Assembly: GCF_037975245.1 (NCBI RefSeq)
Contig: NC_092573.1
Location: 10,473,501 to 10,537,500, forward strand
Direction of reading: 5' to 3'
Length of the DNA: 64,000 bases
DNA from: Apostichopus japonicus
Taxonomy: Eukaryota > Echinodermata > Holothuroidea > Aspidochirotida > Stichopodidae
The first letter of the stretch is position 1; the number at the start of each line of letters is the position of its first letter. Below the pieces are notes generated by a model. That model had not been told where the DNA came from. It saw only the letters and a program-made list of their open reading frames with translations, and did not search any database. Positions 39,188 to 52,982 of the stretch are shown one piece after another. The translations under genes were made by a program, and so were the position numbers.

Positions 39188-39772
39188 TTAAAGAGATATT
39201 TCGGTGGTTGACGTCGATTGTCTGATTCTTTTCTGCATCTTCAGGGCCAACCCACATCCTTAAAGCATTATTGTATTGCAATATACAAAATCTTCAAATT
39301 TGCTGATATTTTGTGAATTGCATCCAGCAACAGCCGGGGAACTTATGTCATCATGGCAACGAAGCGGAAATATTTATGTTTTTGTTTTTGTTTATGTTTA
39401 AATCCTTTATCCACAGAGGAAATAAATATTGAAACAAAAAGTAGCATTTTGATGATATTCTTAACTTAAAGAGAACATTGAAAGAGCTATTAAAGCAAAT
39501 AATTCGAGGATGAATCAACGAGCAGATTATAGTAGAAAAGTGAAGGTTTTAGTTCAAAGAAAACCTACACTGATGCTATATCACAGACCACATCATGATG
39601 TAATCTACTTTACTGTAATAAGGAAGGGTGCAGCCGGTTAAGATGGGTAAACATTCAATCAATCAATTATTCTAGTTACGGACATAAATATTGAGATGGG
39701 GTTTTCCGGGTGGAATATTTTGCTCTTTAAGATGAATGTTACGTTGTCTGCCAAATTACAATATCCCTTTAA
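39188..39772. mobile_element. Possible second TTAA-type MITE
   Basis: The left end TTAAAGAGATATT and the inverted right end TTAAAGGGATATT form a 13-bp terminal inverted repeat with one mismatch, 585 bp apart. No second copy is in the window to confirm the limits, and the short repeat could arise by chance. Confidence 0.4.
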
Positions 39773-42700
39773 AGCAGCTTCCGAAATGAGTCAGACAGAA
39801 CTCTCCATATTAATACATAGCTAGATCCATTCAAAGTCATCGATATTACACCCAAATATGCTAGAAAGTTAAATTAATGATCACCAATGCTCAAATTTCA
39901 ACGAGCACTTTAAATTGTCACCCTGATATCATTTTGCTTTACTGAGACACTTAAATGTCTAAATGAACCATTCTCTATGTCTGGAAAAATATGGGGAATC
40001 ATAAGGAAAATTTGGGACCTTTAATTTTCAAACACTTGGTCAGTTTTTCACATATGCTGTGTGATTGCAAGAGGCAAAATATTTCCCTCACTATACCAGC
40101 CTTCAATATTAAGATGGAATTCAGTGATTTTCTGTTCAATCTGCTTGGTGAGCTACTAAGATGACATCATATCCCTACAATGTCCATCTTTGAATAAGGT
40201 ACCATGTCAATAGCAGGTTGCTGAGGGGGCTGCAGCAAACACTGCATGTCTGTAGACATCATACCTATTGTTTGACACTGATTCATTCTAGTTGCATAGG
40301 ACTTCATTTTTATTTTCTGTTCTTTTTTAAGTTGCTTTACTATTTTGACAGGGTGCCTAAGATGTATAAAGTTCAAACAAAACATCATGGTGTTTTACAA
40401 ACTTTGTGGCCAAAAACAAAACAAAAAATAGCCTGAATAAATCGTCACTAGTTGTCTTAACTTCTCATTAAACTGTTCAAGGAGTGCCAGCTGAATCTTA
40501 GAACAGCAGTATGTATGTTAGTCTAAAAAGACAAATGTTTTAAGTTAGTCACCACATTTCAGCCACATGAAGAAGCTCACAATGTAAACCTATAGACTTC
40601 AAATTTTGATGACTGTTTGTGCTAGAAAACCTTTTGACGTCAAGTTTTGAATGAATCTACCGTGGCAGTTTCAGGCATTGAGATTCAGGCTAGTACTTTG
40701 ATCAACATCCCAATTTGTCGGTAGGAAAAACAAAAAGGCATTTGCATTCTTCTGTCTGTGTACGATTAATGATGCATTTGTGTTTATTCAGGGAAATAAC
40801 AAGAGGTTTTTTAGCCAGTAGATTATTAAATGTACTGACACGTTTTAGCAAGAGTCAAAAACTATGAAATTCTAGTAATGTCTCAAGACCCTCACTTTAT
40901 TCAAATCAGCCAAATAAATACCTTAGAACATGAAACTTTACCAAACATACACATCTCCCTACCATACCCTCCCCAAATCCCAGACCATCCCAACCCCCCC
41001 CCCCGGCAATCCTTCCCAGCTGATTAGACAACATTATCACTTCAAAACACATTGTTTTGTTCTGCCCTCATTAAGAAGTCTGAAAAGTCAATCTGCGTGC
41101 GTGTCCATGAACACCAACATTTATTTTTTAAAGGGGTTCATTGAGATCATCCAACACTAAAACGATCACTGAATTTTAAAATTTGCTAATCACATAAAGC
41201 CGATGTGAAGGAGGGGGCACGAATGGACATATTTGCCACGAGTGACTTGTATTAGTCAAGAACATTCCAACGAGATAGCAGTGCAAGAATTAAAGCATAA
41301 CAATTCAAGGCAAAGTCAGTCAGGCTACTTTAAATCATTAACAAATCTGAACCCTTTCTAGATTTCAATTCAGTTCACAAAAGAAATGCTGCGGTTTTCG
41401 ATTTACCTCGGGATACCTTCCACATGTATGTTAGCCATGCATTCACTCAGTTGACATGGTCTACGAAACTATGATGTGTTCTGTATATAAATATATTTGA
41501 ATTAGTGAAAACTGAACGCTCACCGAAGAGGAAAATTACATGAACAGATGAGTATGGCGGCACGGTGTGGTGTCGCAAGCCTGGCGTATTGCTGAGCTGC
41601 TGAAAGGCATATATGTAGAAGCGACATCGCAGGAGGCTGACACAAAATCAATAGCAGAAGGGCAAGGTATACCAGCAGGGGATACTAATGAAGTGAAATT
41701 TCTTGACAGTGAGTGTTTGATGACTTATACACAGAGCAACTGTGCTGTCAATGTAGTTTTCACTGTCAAATGATCAGTCTAAATGTTACCGTGCAACAAA
41801 ACTTGACAGTTTTCTTGCAATCTGTCTGTAGGGAATGTCAGTAGTAACAATGTATTAAAGCATCGTGTGTTAGTTTGTTTAGCAATGAACGTGTTACATC
41901 TACCATCACTACTACTGCATAACTACACACAAAAGAGGGTGAAGTACATTGTTTTAGCTTGTACAGCATCAATGTTACTTTATACCTTTAAAAGGAAATG
42001 GTCACTTTTCAAAATGAAATTTAAATACCTAGCACAGCCTGCCTAGGTGCACAATACTTTGATAATATCTGCAGCCAGAAGTTTTGTAGCTAGCCTAGTT
42101 TACATACGAATCCAAACCAAAATAAAACTGGTAAGGCTGACTACCAAGGCTAACTTTGTAGAATTTGCACTGAACAATACACTGAAAAGTTAGTGAATTG
42201 GTTGTGGTGGTGAGGGGTGGGGTGGGGTATGGGGGGGAGGGTGAGGAGAACAGCAGTGCAGTGGAATATGCCTATGTAATTTAAGTAATTAAATGCCATC
42301 TACTACTCCTTCATATGTCTGCCAACATGTAAAGCTAGTCTTCATGCATTTGACCACATGATATGCAAGTAAGTTAACAATATACTTAATGTATAAAACA
42401 CAGGCATGGTGATGCTTCTGACATTTACAATGTAGCAAACACAGAAAAAAGGTAGCTCCATTTGATTTGAAAACTAAAGCTTCATGCAAGCTACCTACTA
42501 ATGCAGAGCCATCACATGAGTGCTGATGTAATTCTTGTGTCATACAAGCCTACTGACTGCCACCTGCAATAGATCCACACATATGTAAAGCATACTAGTA
42601 GCCATCACATAGGGTTAAAGGCATAGACTTGTCATATGCTACCACATATTGAAGCTAGCTGGCTTTAAATGAAATTCTGTATTAAATAACGTCTGGCAAG

Positions 42701-45700
42701 CTAAGAGTAGAGGGCGGTATGCTCTATTAACTGTTGTAATATTTAAGTTGATCATGAAAGTACAGCTTTTAACGACTCCTATTACTCAGCATATTTAGTA
42801 GTGTATAAACAACATTTGTATTAGTCATTCCATACAGCCCCCATCATGACCAAGCAACCTAAATTTATATTGTATTCATTATTTTTAGTTGACAATATAG
42901 TAATATACACCTCACCTAGATTACTCACAAAGTCTCAAAACATGATTTATTTAAAAAAATTGCTGTTCAACTCGGCAAACTGACCGAGAATAGCTTATAG
43001 TTACTTAATCCTATTTACTTTTATTTTTTTCTACTCTATGAATATTATTTTTAGCTTTTTTTAGAGGGCGTTGTTTAAATGCCACACAATCTAGAACAAA
43101 CTTGTTTGCTGCATCATACCAAGTTAGGCTCTTTATGAGTTCAGTGTCCATTATTTAGCACAGTGAGTCTAAAACAGCTCTGTTAGTCATCGTATAGAAC
43201 CTTATCATGACCATGCAAGCAATGAAACAGATTGTTCACTATTTTTATTTTAACCCTATTTTATAAAAGTAAATTAATAAATAATATGATATGTTAAAAC
43301 CAGAACTACTTACCCACTCATACAAGTTTGTCTCCAGTTTGAAAAGTACCCTACCATGCAGAAAATTTTTACTTAATAGTAGTACATTATGATATCAAGT
43401 ATGTAATGGAGTCCCTCCCCTAGTAGGCTATAGTAAGTCATGCTATCATATACTGTAAAGCTTCTTTGATGAAAAACTTTTTGACCATTTTTTTCCACTA
43501 TAGGTTTACAGTTTTTTACAAATCTGTTTTACTTTCCAATTAACAGGGTTCCTGACACAGGTTTGAAATGAGGGGAGGGGAGGGGGGAAGGCTGAAAGTC
43601 TAATTGTGGAGGTACCATGCCCATGTAAATTAATGGGGTACCATGGTGCCCTGTCTCTTACCATCTTTTTGCTGTCAGGAGCCCTTATAAAGGTAGCACC
43701 TAAAAGCAGTTTGACAAGCATTGCTTAAAACGTGAAGCACCAAAATATTACATATTAAAAAAAAGATGTAATTTTGCTATGATTTATACAACCTGGAACA
43801 CACATGCCTATGTGCATGCCACACCAAAGGATAAAATAATCTCACATTTGTAAAGTACAGACTGCAATAGTCTCATGTTATAATGGATCTATACCAAGCT
43901 ACATTTTATATGAAACAAATGGTTGTATACATCAGTTTTCTCAACAACTTTGAGACGTTTTTTTGAAGAATCTTTTCCATATTTCAAATAATATTTGACA
44001 GTGTGGCCAAAATACAGCTAAGTCAGTTAAAATATTAATTCTCCTGAACTGTATCTACACGTTTGCATTCAGACAACCCTAGAAGTTGTATTCCACCATC
44101 CCTCTCTCCTTTCATTTTTTACTCTGCAAAATCAATATGCTTCTTTAAAGTTGTGTACCCATTATGTGTTGTGTGCACATCATGAAACGATACAAAGCAA
44201 TATAGAAAGAACTGACATATCTGTTAATTGAATCATATCTGTTTGACAAACTATTCAAATGATTTCATCCTCTGACAATCTGCAGCGTACGCAGAGTAAA
44301 TATAGCGTCAATCAATTGGTGTTGGACAGGAGTGAGAAATAACGAGCAGAAGTGATCATGTTTCTACATTAGAAACATGGGTATAGGAACCGAGAGACAG
44401 GGGTGCCAGCCCTCCCCCCCCCCCCAGGTCAAAATCTGATGGGCTGAGCCTCCCAGGTTTGGAGGTAAAAAGTAAATGTAATACAGTCAATATACACAAA
44501 AGGTTGTTGCAGTTATGCACAGTGGCGGGGCTAAGGGAGGAGGGGGGGCCGAGGGGAAACTTGTGTACTATTGTTGGGTGTCAGGTGCAAACAAAAAATA
44601 GTGCAAGGAAATAGGTTGATATGTGTATTAGTTTTGGCTGTCAGGTGCCATGATTAATGCATCTAGAGGTATTGAGTTTTAAAACTTTCTCGGGGAGACC
44701 CACAACCCCACAGGGAATTCATGCCTTTGGTGCTTGTGTTGGTAGATGTCATTACTCCTTTCATCATCTCTGAAAAAAGTCTGCCTGAATCCCCCGCCCC
44801 CCCCCCCTCAAGTTTGGTTTGAGAATTGTCCTACACCTATGATAGAAAATATCAGCAAAGAAAGTTTCATTGCTCGCCAAATATGCTAGAAGTCAAACAA
44901 TGGTCACACTTATGATCAATGTTCATAAGCATTTTAAACCATGGAATTAGGGTAATATTTCCAATCTCAAGGTATTGTCCATCTCTCATATAGTCAGACA
45001 TAAAGCTCTCAAATAACCACTGATCAAGGCCTGGAGAGCATCTTGGAGAATGGTCTGAAGTCTTGAAAATTAAATTAGCTCAATGAATGTTTCAGCTTAT
45101 TTCGATCTTTTTGTACTGTCTGATATTTGTATATATGGGATGTTCCATGCTTATCAGGTCTGTTAAGAATTTCCTTGAATGCCTCCCAACTTAAACTCTG
45201 TATTTTCACATGCCTCACTCCCTTCCTTCCCTGCCCCCCCACCACCACCTCCCCCTATCACAAGACCCCAATGACCAACTTACTACAATATATCATCTCT
45301 TCCCTACAGAAGCAAGACATATAAACTGGTTGAAGCTTAAGCTATCAACTATACATCAGACTACCAGACAACCTCCACCACAATCTGTGATGTCATTGTA
45401 CCCTATAAAAAAAGTGGTTTGTTCTTTGAACACCTTTCTTTCATGTGGTCTTTCTGATAAATATTAAGAATGAAGTTTTGAAATTATGATACATTTGTGG
45501 TCGATAACAGTCCATTCTATGGTTGTCATTAGCAAGTTTCCCACACTGTTCAGACTAGAGGAAAGTAAAAATGGTTAGCTGAACTGGAAAACTTTATGTC
45601 TTATGGTTAGACTTTTCCCTTCAACCATTTCACCGACCAATAACTTCCTCACCTGATGTCATCATTGAGCTAGCTAGTCAGGCTGTGTCTGTCATCCATT

Positions 45701-47105
45701 TCATCTAAGGTCAATGACAGACCACAATCTAGAGAATAGTCTGGAAACCTCTGAAGGAAGTTTGCTATAGCACCCCCCCCCCCTATTCAAAGTTTCTTGG
45801 CCTGGTGACCCCAATTTTCCCCTTGATCATCTTGGTGACCATGGAGTGGGGGAATTTTTGTTTTGCCAGGGTAAGGGACAATATGGGAAAGGAGGTATAC
45901 CCAACAAATTTGAGGAACTTTCATACGGTGCTTTTACGGGTGCCTTGTTACCAAATGGTGTATTTTTTTGCAACTATCCACAACAGCTATTTATGTTCAA
46001 GATTTTTCCTGTTTTTCTACAAATCTCTGCAATGTCTTTTTTTCTTTCTGTCTACCAAATATTTGGCGACACTACAATACATATTGGTGACGAAAAAAAG
46101 GGGTCCTGAATCCAGTTTGAATACCTGGGCTGTCGGCTACTGATACAAATACCCTGCCTGGACACTCATAGTTTGTATAAAGATGGAATCACCAGACAGG
46201 GTACAGTTGTGTTTGGAAGGAGGATTGAGAAACATATTAAAAAACCGGGCGGTGCACCAAAGGATGAGAGAGGTGAGGGTGAGGGATTGCTTCCACAGTC
46301 AACAAGATATCAGTTTTTCACTATATTCTGAGTTCCAATTTTGGCAGGAAGGGGGTTAAAGGTCTAAGTGCACTTCTTGAGAGATATCTAAATAATTAGC
46401 ACACTGGCATCTTTCTTCTCATTTTAGAGAACTTAGAGAAGAGGAAAGAAATTCTCCCTATTGGAAATTTTATAGCCCAATAAAGCTTATCAGTAAAGCC
46501 TAAAATCTCTCTACTGTACTTTAAATTCCTCACCCATTTTGCATTTTTCTGTTATCTTTGGATTATTGAGTACAGTGTGTTCTTGGTCACAATTCTACTG
46601 TTATCATCCCTGGGACCCCAACACAGACCTGAGACGGGGGGGGGGGGGGGGGACTGACAGGACTCAGTATATGGAGGCACCATGCTGTATTCAAAAGTAA
46701 CTATCTTTATTTAATCTCAAAGTTCTACATGATACATGACTGATCAGTATAACTACCCCACTACGCCCTACTAACTAGACATATCTCCTGTCCAAACTTC
46801 CACAATACTTATAAATAGACTGTGGAATCAGTGTCCTATTGCTTCACCATCTCATCGATGTTCGTATGCAAGTATGTTTTCGATAGGATAGAGTTCCCCA
46901 GGCAAAATTTAGTTTAATGCAAAAGTTCCAATATTTAATATAATGTATTCCTTTCAGGCTTTAGCAGGAAGATGTTGAAACCAGCTGTCTTAAAAATTAA
47001 ATTAAATTCAATTAAACAAAGTTAAACAAAGGTATGCAAGGTGCTGTGGCTTCTGACCTGGCGCACCACCAAAGAAATGGCTAAAGGGATCGCCACCAAA
47101 TAAAG
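39773..47105. other. Long gene-free stretch
   Basis: AT-rich with many G/C homopolymers (40995, 42229, 44408, 44793, 45773, 46637). A moderately GC-rich segment at 41540-41670 ends in CAAG|GTATAC and could be a first exon, but its ATG frame is short. Confidence 0.5.
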
Positions 47106-47177
47106 GGCTGCATAAATCAGTTGGTAGAGAGCTGGGCTTATACCCCAGCAGTCACTGGTTCGAACCCCGTTCTAGCC
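47106..47177 (+). tRNA. tRNA-like sequence, Ile(TAT)-type anticodon, probably a pseudogene or SINE head
   Basis: 72 bp with D-arm AAATCAGTTGGTAGAGA, anticodon arm CTGGG CTTATAC CCCAG (anticodon TAT) and T-loop TTCGAAC. The acceptor pairs GGCT with AGCC but has a mismatch at the sixth pair, and the T-stem also has a mismatch. A TTTT run lies about 13 bp downstream. These defects make a functional tRNA doubtful. Confidence 0.45.
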
Positions 47178-50100
47178 TTAACTTTCTTTGCTCTTTTCCC
47201 GTCAAAATCAAGGAACAGTTCAATAAACTGAGAAATAACACAGACTTGTTATTGTAAATTTGTAACAGAGCCAACTTGCCATATACCAAGACATTGTTTT
47301 TTAAATCAGATAAAGCTGAGCTTTGTCAAGTCTACAAAATCCATATGTTTCCATGACTCATTCATCATTTTGCCTAATGATGGTAGATCTACTTAAACTT
47401 GATATTTAAACTAAACATTTATCCAACACTTGAACTCCAGAATTGAACAAAAAAACTTGAGGAAATTCTGAACAAAGGGCAATTGATTATGGCTTCCACC
47501 ATTACAAGATCCTGTTTCCTTTTTGTATTAAGTCTTGCACAGAAACAATCAACAATAGGGATATAGTTACAACAAGGGGATTAAGTTGAGCACAAAACAT
47601 ATGTGTGTGTCTAGAGAAACAAGGAGTGTTGACATTTCAAGAAATGGGTCAAATCAGAGTTTGGCAGCATGTCCTGTTTCTCAGAATTAGTACACAGACT
47701 TTTTAAGCCCTGAATGATCAGAATGTGAGAAAACTTGACCAGTGAAAAGATGGATGGGTAGCATCTGGTCTGCATATCAAAGGACAGTCAACTTTAAACA
47801 GTGTGACAATGTCCTGCAATATATCCTATAACTCTAGAATAGATTTTGCATTCGATGGTTGCCTAAAGAGAATTCTTTTTTCTCCAAAATAATGTTGACC
47901 TCATAAGCTACTGAAAATGAGTTGAATAACTGTGGCTGCAGTCAGTTTGGTTTCTTATTTTTGGGAAGGGGAGGGGTAGGTAGGAGAATGTATGGGTGAC
48001 ATGGGCGGTGGAAGGGGCAGGGTGGGAAAGAAACATATGAAGATAAAGAGGGGTTGGATATTTTCTGCAGGTGGTACTAAACACATTTGACCTACATTGT
48101 ACTGAAACATTGATCTCAAAAATTAGTTTTAAAAAATTGAAGAATATCTACATTTTAAGCCTATAGTTGCTTCAAAGCAGGTAAATTAAGCACCCTCTAA
48201 AAACAGTACCAGCAGTTGATTTATGGGCTTATATTGATCTTATTCACAGCATTTGACACCAGACACCTCATATAATTATCAAAGCAATGGCTTTCATGCC
48301 AGCATGGTGCTGAGACTGGTAGCAATTTCAGGACCACTGAACATTATCTTACACCAGCCCCTCCCTTCTCCCCCCCCACCCATTTTCATAGAAAAGAGGC
48401 ACAAACCAATTTAAATTAATTGCCTTATGATATTTCTTATAAATGGTTGTCAAAAACAATTACCTCACTTGAAATTAAAGAAGAAAAGGAATCCTCAAAA
48501 AACACAATTTAACTTTCTAGCATATATTTGAGATGGTGTGAGGGAGGGGGTTGGGGATACTGATTTACTGATGACCTTTAATGACCTTTAATTGTGTCTC
48601 TCCTTTTAAAATATCTCTCTCCTGTATCAGATTTACATAATAATAAAATGATTACCCTGAGCAGATGAAATCAGTTTCACATCCTTTCAATGTCATATAT
48701 ATTTCAAATGCCATTGTTAAAAGGATCGTTGAAGATATGATGTGTTTGTCAGTTGCTGTTTACCAGAGCCACTATACAGAGTTTCTACAAGCTTCATTTA
48801 TCTGGTATTTAATCAATCTGGGCAATATCCCATCAGGTCATCAATTATATTACCTTCTATTATGTGTCAACATAAAAGGCGGCAAAGCAAAATCTCAGTT
48901 AAAAACATTTTTTACATCCTCTATCAAATTTGTAGATTTGTGCAATGGACTGTACATGTGCATTCTCAATTTGACAACCAAGACTTAATTAGAAGCTTCT
49001 GTAGAACGCACCGCAAAAGGTTCTCCCGACAGTGCCCAGAAGCGGCGCTCTTGAAAGTCTTAATGAATCAATAGGCAGTACATTATGGAAATGGTCATTA
49101 ACTACTAGAACTGCCAAGCATGTATGGTCTGGTAATAAAATATAGAGCTTTACACTGTCTATATTGGTCTATGAAACATCCGACTCACACCGTATTGATA
49201 CACCGTATCGAATCAAAACTGTAAAATAATGATAACATATGAAAAATCATCATAACAATAATAATTAGGCCTCAACATGTTTGTGAAATTTTAGAATATG
49301 TGTGACATTGCAATTGTGATGCGAGGCCTACAGCAGTTGTAATAGAAATGTCAACATACTAAACTAAACAGCCTAACTAAAGCCGAGCCAAATATAGGCA
49401 GTATAACACACACCTCTTTGAAAGAGGGGGTAGCATAATTGCCATCTGACAATTAGCCTCTAGCCTAGGCCTAACGTTGAAATTGCAGAAGAGAGTAGTC
49501 CTATGGTGAAAAATTCCCCCTAATGACATCAGTTCAATGTATGGCAAGTTGTTTCATGGTCTTTTAAGGTAACAAGAAAGCAAGATGTCATGTGGAACAG
49601 TTTGATGAATTATGAAAATTCATCTTAAGTCGCCAAATACCTTAAGTTAAAACTTAAGTTAGGCCTTCCTGTCAAGGCTCAAATTTACCCTATTCCATGC
49701 ATTTGGCCTAACTTAGGCCTAGCCTAGGTTGAATTTCTACCAACGCAGGGAAATATTTCCACCTGTCATTTATTCCTGTGCAAGTTTAGTCTGTTTACTA
49801 ACTTTCGTTTCGCTAAATCGATCCTGCTACTCTAACGTATTTTGGCCAAAATATTTATTTATGTTAAGTTAAATCATAACTGGGACTAATTAGGCCTAGG
49901 CTAAAGGTCAAATGTTCTGCTATACGCAGCTAACCAGCCTAACTATGTTGAAACCTAACTTAATTGTTTAACGATGATCTTTCAGCGACTTTAGTCCTAC
50001 GTTATGTTTTTATTGTTTGTCGATTGTAACCACATATCCATAAAATGTCGGCTAAATTAATATAAATGAAAACTACCTTGAAATTTGAAAACGTAACAAC

Positions 50101-51129
50101 CGGAACTGTCGTTACACCGTTGTACCCTTACGGTTAAATTCACACGTGTGTTAAAACTACACCTGTGAACATCCTTTCAGTGCAGACTGTTAACTTCTAA
50201 AAAAAAAAAATAATAATAATAACGAACAGATGGCGCTACACGCAAATATGTAATTGAGCTCCATGAGCAAATTTATGTAAAACGTAGTTTTCCAAAAGTG
50301 GGCAGTAAGTGATGGCGCTACACGTAAATAGATGCTTAGATAAATATATAAATTTATAAACAAATTTATCTGTATAATAATTTGTTTATAATTGTTCGAA
50401 TAATAGATACATACATAATACTTGATCTAAGATCGATTTCTGAGCCATCGCTAATAACGTCTATGATACCCTATATTTATTACATGATTAGACATAGATT
50501 CACCTGTAAATGGACGAAAATATTAAAATCGCTAGCAGGTCTGAATGCTATAGTGGGCAAGAGATTCGGGAGTTTGCTAGTATGAGTGCATATGCCAGAC
50601 AAAAATGGGCATACCAGAACCCCCCTCCCCCCCCCCCCCAAATAAAACCAACGTATGAACAGTATTTTTTCTGACTGTTTGTAGTTTTGCGGATCAAGAT
50701 AGGTTTTGTGTTGGCATTACTCCTTCTCGATGCGATATTTAAATCATCGGAAATAAGGGAAAACATGTTGCAGATTTATATGTACAGTCGCTTACTTAAA
50801 ACTTTAATTTTTGAGGAGGGTATGGGGCCGGGTGAAATGTGCAACCCCCCTCTTTCCATTCAATGTTCGTCCATGATATGAATATAAAAACGTGGAAGTG
50901 TGACTTCCTTTACAATGGATTTGGGCTTGTCAGAGTTTTCTACAGTACAAGGTTTAATTTCTTTATGACGTAAAACTAATCAATGACGTAGCTGATAACA
51001 TAATTGGGGACAAGATCCCACGGCCCCGGCTCAGCTGCCCCTGCTATAGACATGAACATTGACGCTTCGGTCCTCACTCAACCCCGGTTTCCTTATAACT
51101 GTAACCATGTGATAATGACGAAGTAACGT
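47178..51129. other. No gene seen
   Basis: Contains several AGGCCTA words (49440-49930), GATGGCGCTACACG twice (50228, 50311), and a C-run (50617-50639). A CCGGAAC element and a donor-like CAAG|GTAG on the minus strand near 50080-50110 could mark a promoter or first exon, unproven. Confidence 0.45.
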
Positions 51130-51135
51130 CATTTG

Positions 51136-51450
51136 TATGGCGGGCCATCCGTCTCACTTCGTGGGGAATCGACTTATACCGATTTAAATCGACATATATA
51201 CCAATTTCCTTCGACTTAAAACAGTTTCCAGTCGATTGAAATTGACATATACCGATTTATTTTACTTATCATCGATTTAAATTGGTATATGTCGATTTAA
51301 ATCGATGATATGTAGAATTAAACTGGTATATGTCGATTTAAATCGGTAGAAGTCAATTTAAGCTGCTGGAAAGTCGAAGGAAGTTGGTATATGTCGATTT
51401 AAATCGGTATAAGTCGATTCCCCACGATTTGAGACTGATGTCCCGCCATA
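51136..51450. mobile_element. Small palindromic foldback element
   Basis: 315 bp with ends TATGGCGGG and CCCGCCATA and a direct repeat CATTTG outside (51130-51135, 51451-51456). The arms pair over most of their length (CGTGGGGAATCGACTTATAC with its inverse). The interior repeats the self-complementary phrase TATGTCGATTTAAATCG several times. There is no coding sequence. The 6-bp duplication is unusual and could be a longer one with decay. Confidence 0.75.
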
Positions 51451-51456
51451 CATTTG

Positions 51457-52871
51457 AAGTACTACGAGGACATTGCCACATGGACCTTACATAAAGGTGG
51501 CGGTATCTCACATTTTACTGATTGGATTTTGGTTTGAGAAAATTGATATTATGTCCTTCATTTTCGCCCCAAATAACGAGCTTTAACAACCAATCCTTAA
51601 CAGTCTCAAGAAAGAATGACTAGTTTGTAAACGAGTTATATAAACAACAATTCTATTTGGTTTTCTTTTCTTCGAAACTGTATAAGCACTGTATATATTT
51701 TGGTAAAAATGTATTTATAGATGTTATAAATTGCAAAAGAGAGTAAACTGGAAAAAGGTATAGAATATCTTGCTGGGTTTATAATCAGGCCCGAAAGGCA
51801 AGGCATGGACATTACAAACAAATGTGTTGTGGGTCCTAATTAATAATAAAACTCATAAGATTCAACGCATAACTTCAACATTGATTATTTATTATACAAT
51901 CGAAACTTATCAACGATACCGATTGGAAATTGTTACATGGAACTTTCATCTTTACTGATTTCCCCCCAGAAATGGTTGACATTGGAATTAAGCAAAGGTT
52001 ACACCTCGCAGGGGTTGGGTTCTATTATGTAACCTATCGACAATATGCAGATGTTTTGTATATATGGTACTAAACTTACTGCCCACACAGGGGCGTCATT
52101 ATTATGAGTCGACGAATAGGGGTGCTGGTATTTTCGCCAGACAATATGTCTGTTTTGTGTCGTAAATGTATCAAATTACTAACAACTCGACGTCACAACT
52201 TTACAAAAACTTATAAACAGCTGAAGCTTCATGCATGGACGCTGACATCGATCTATGAACAATTGAAAAATCAAGTGATTTATTTTCATTTTCATATCCC
52301 TCATCAACTGTCTAAATTTCGCATTTTTTGTACGTATATTGCCACTTTGTATCTTAAATAAGATTTTTTTTTTTTTTTTAGATAAAGCGTTTGTATGAAG
52401 ATATGCAGATAAACCTTGCAATTTGCATCGTTTTTCATTGTTTTTCATCATTGTTTTTGCAACTCAAAATCAGCTCCAAATCACAAGAATGTTGGAGGTA
52501 CACGTAAGTAGGCCTATATAGTAGAATTCAACGTGTTGTGTATCTTCCTGCCTAAGTTGTTCTTGTGGACATGGCATTGAAGGGTTCCGATTAGTTCCGA
52601 AATCGACAAATGTCGAATTATACTGCCATATGTCAGTTTTTCGTGATTTCATTGGGTAAAATCGACATTTGTACAGGAAATTGACAGCTGACAGATTCCA
52701 TGGTTCTGATTGGACGAACTTCTTCAAATTTCTACTTATTCAAAACGTAGTGTAACCAAGGTGCACGAACTGACTTGATGATGGCTACAAATCATCGACT
52801 AATTGGTTGCTAAGTAATGGAAGATATTTGCATTTTTAATTTTGCAGTAATCGCAATGCACATACGGTCCT
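51457..52871. other. Downstream region of the EGF/TM gene
   Basis: Probably 3' untranslated and intergenic DNA. A 90-codon minus frame (52179-52451) and an 85-codon plus frame (52104-52361) overlap and look random. Confidence 0.4.
52279..52284 (-). promoter_or_regulatory. Possible polyadenylation signal of the EGF/TM gene
   Basis: AATAAA on the minus strand about 590 bp after the stop codon, in an AT-rich stretch that otherwise has no feature. It is the first perfect hexamer I noticed downstream of the stop. Many such hexamers occur by chance in AT-rich DNA, so this is only a candidate. Confidence 0.2.
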
Positions 52872-52982
52872 CTAATTGTCGCTACTCTCATACATCCCAT
52901 GATCTAACGCATACATTGATTCTTCCCCAGAGATTGCAGGATTATCAGACCCGACGTCATAACGAACTTGGTTAGTCGGTTT
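52872..52982 (-). CDS. Terminal exon: cytoplasmic tail and stop codon of the EGF/TM protein
   Basis: The acceptor is a pyrimidine-rich tract ending in CAG just above 52982. The exon enters in phase 0 and codes 36 residues before a TAG at 52872-52874. The residues are acidic and polar, starting [14 protein letters not shown] and ending GMYESSDN. Tyrosines in RYDV, SMYA and GMYE are possible phosphorylation or adaptor sites, which is inference only. The phase matches the preceding TM exon, which ends on a complete codon. This exon is too short to stand out as a long reading frame and was found from the splice acceptor and frame continuity. Confidence 0.75.
   Translation of the reverse strand, partial: KPTNQVRYDVGSDNPAISGEESMYALDHGMYESSDN

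Noticed and set aside
41567-41773. 68-codon frame as a first coding exon
   Set aside because: It begins at GTG with no in-frame ATG; the nearby ATG frame closes after about 15 codons. The donor-like CAAG|GTATAC alone is insufficient.
44519-44560. CAGTGGCGGGGCTAAGGG, a possible hAT-type end
   Set aside because: No inverted partner end and no duplication found nearby; a single end is not enough.
45805-46143. 112-codon plus-strand frame rich in Phe/Leu
   Set aside because: Low-complexity T-rich sequence; the apparent hydrophobicity follows from base composition.
48742-49074. 110- and 107-codon overlapping plus-strand frames
   Set aside because: Two frames overlap, neither has a recognisable motif, and no splice signals frame them.
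51136-51450. CRISPR-like regular repeats
   Set aside because: The repeats are palindromic and contiguous without distinct spacers, and the genome is eukaryotic.
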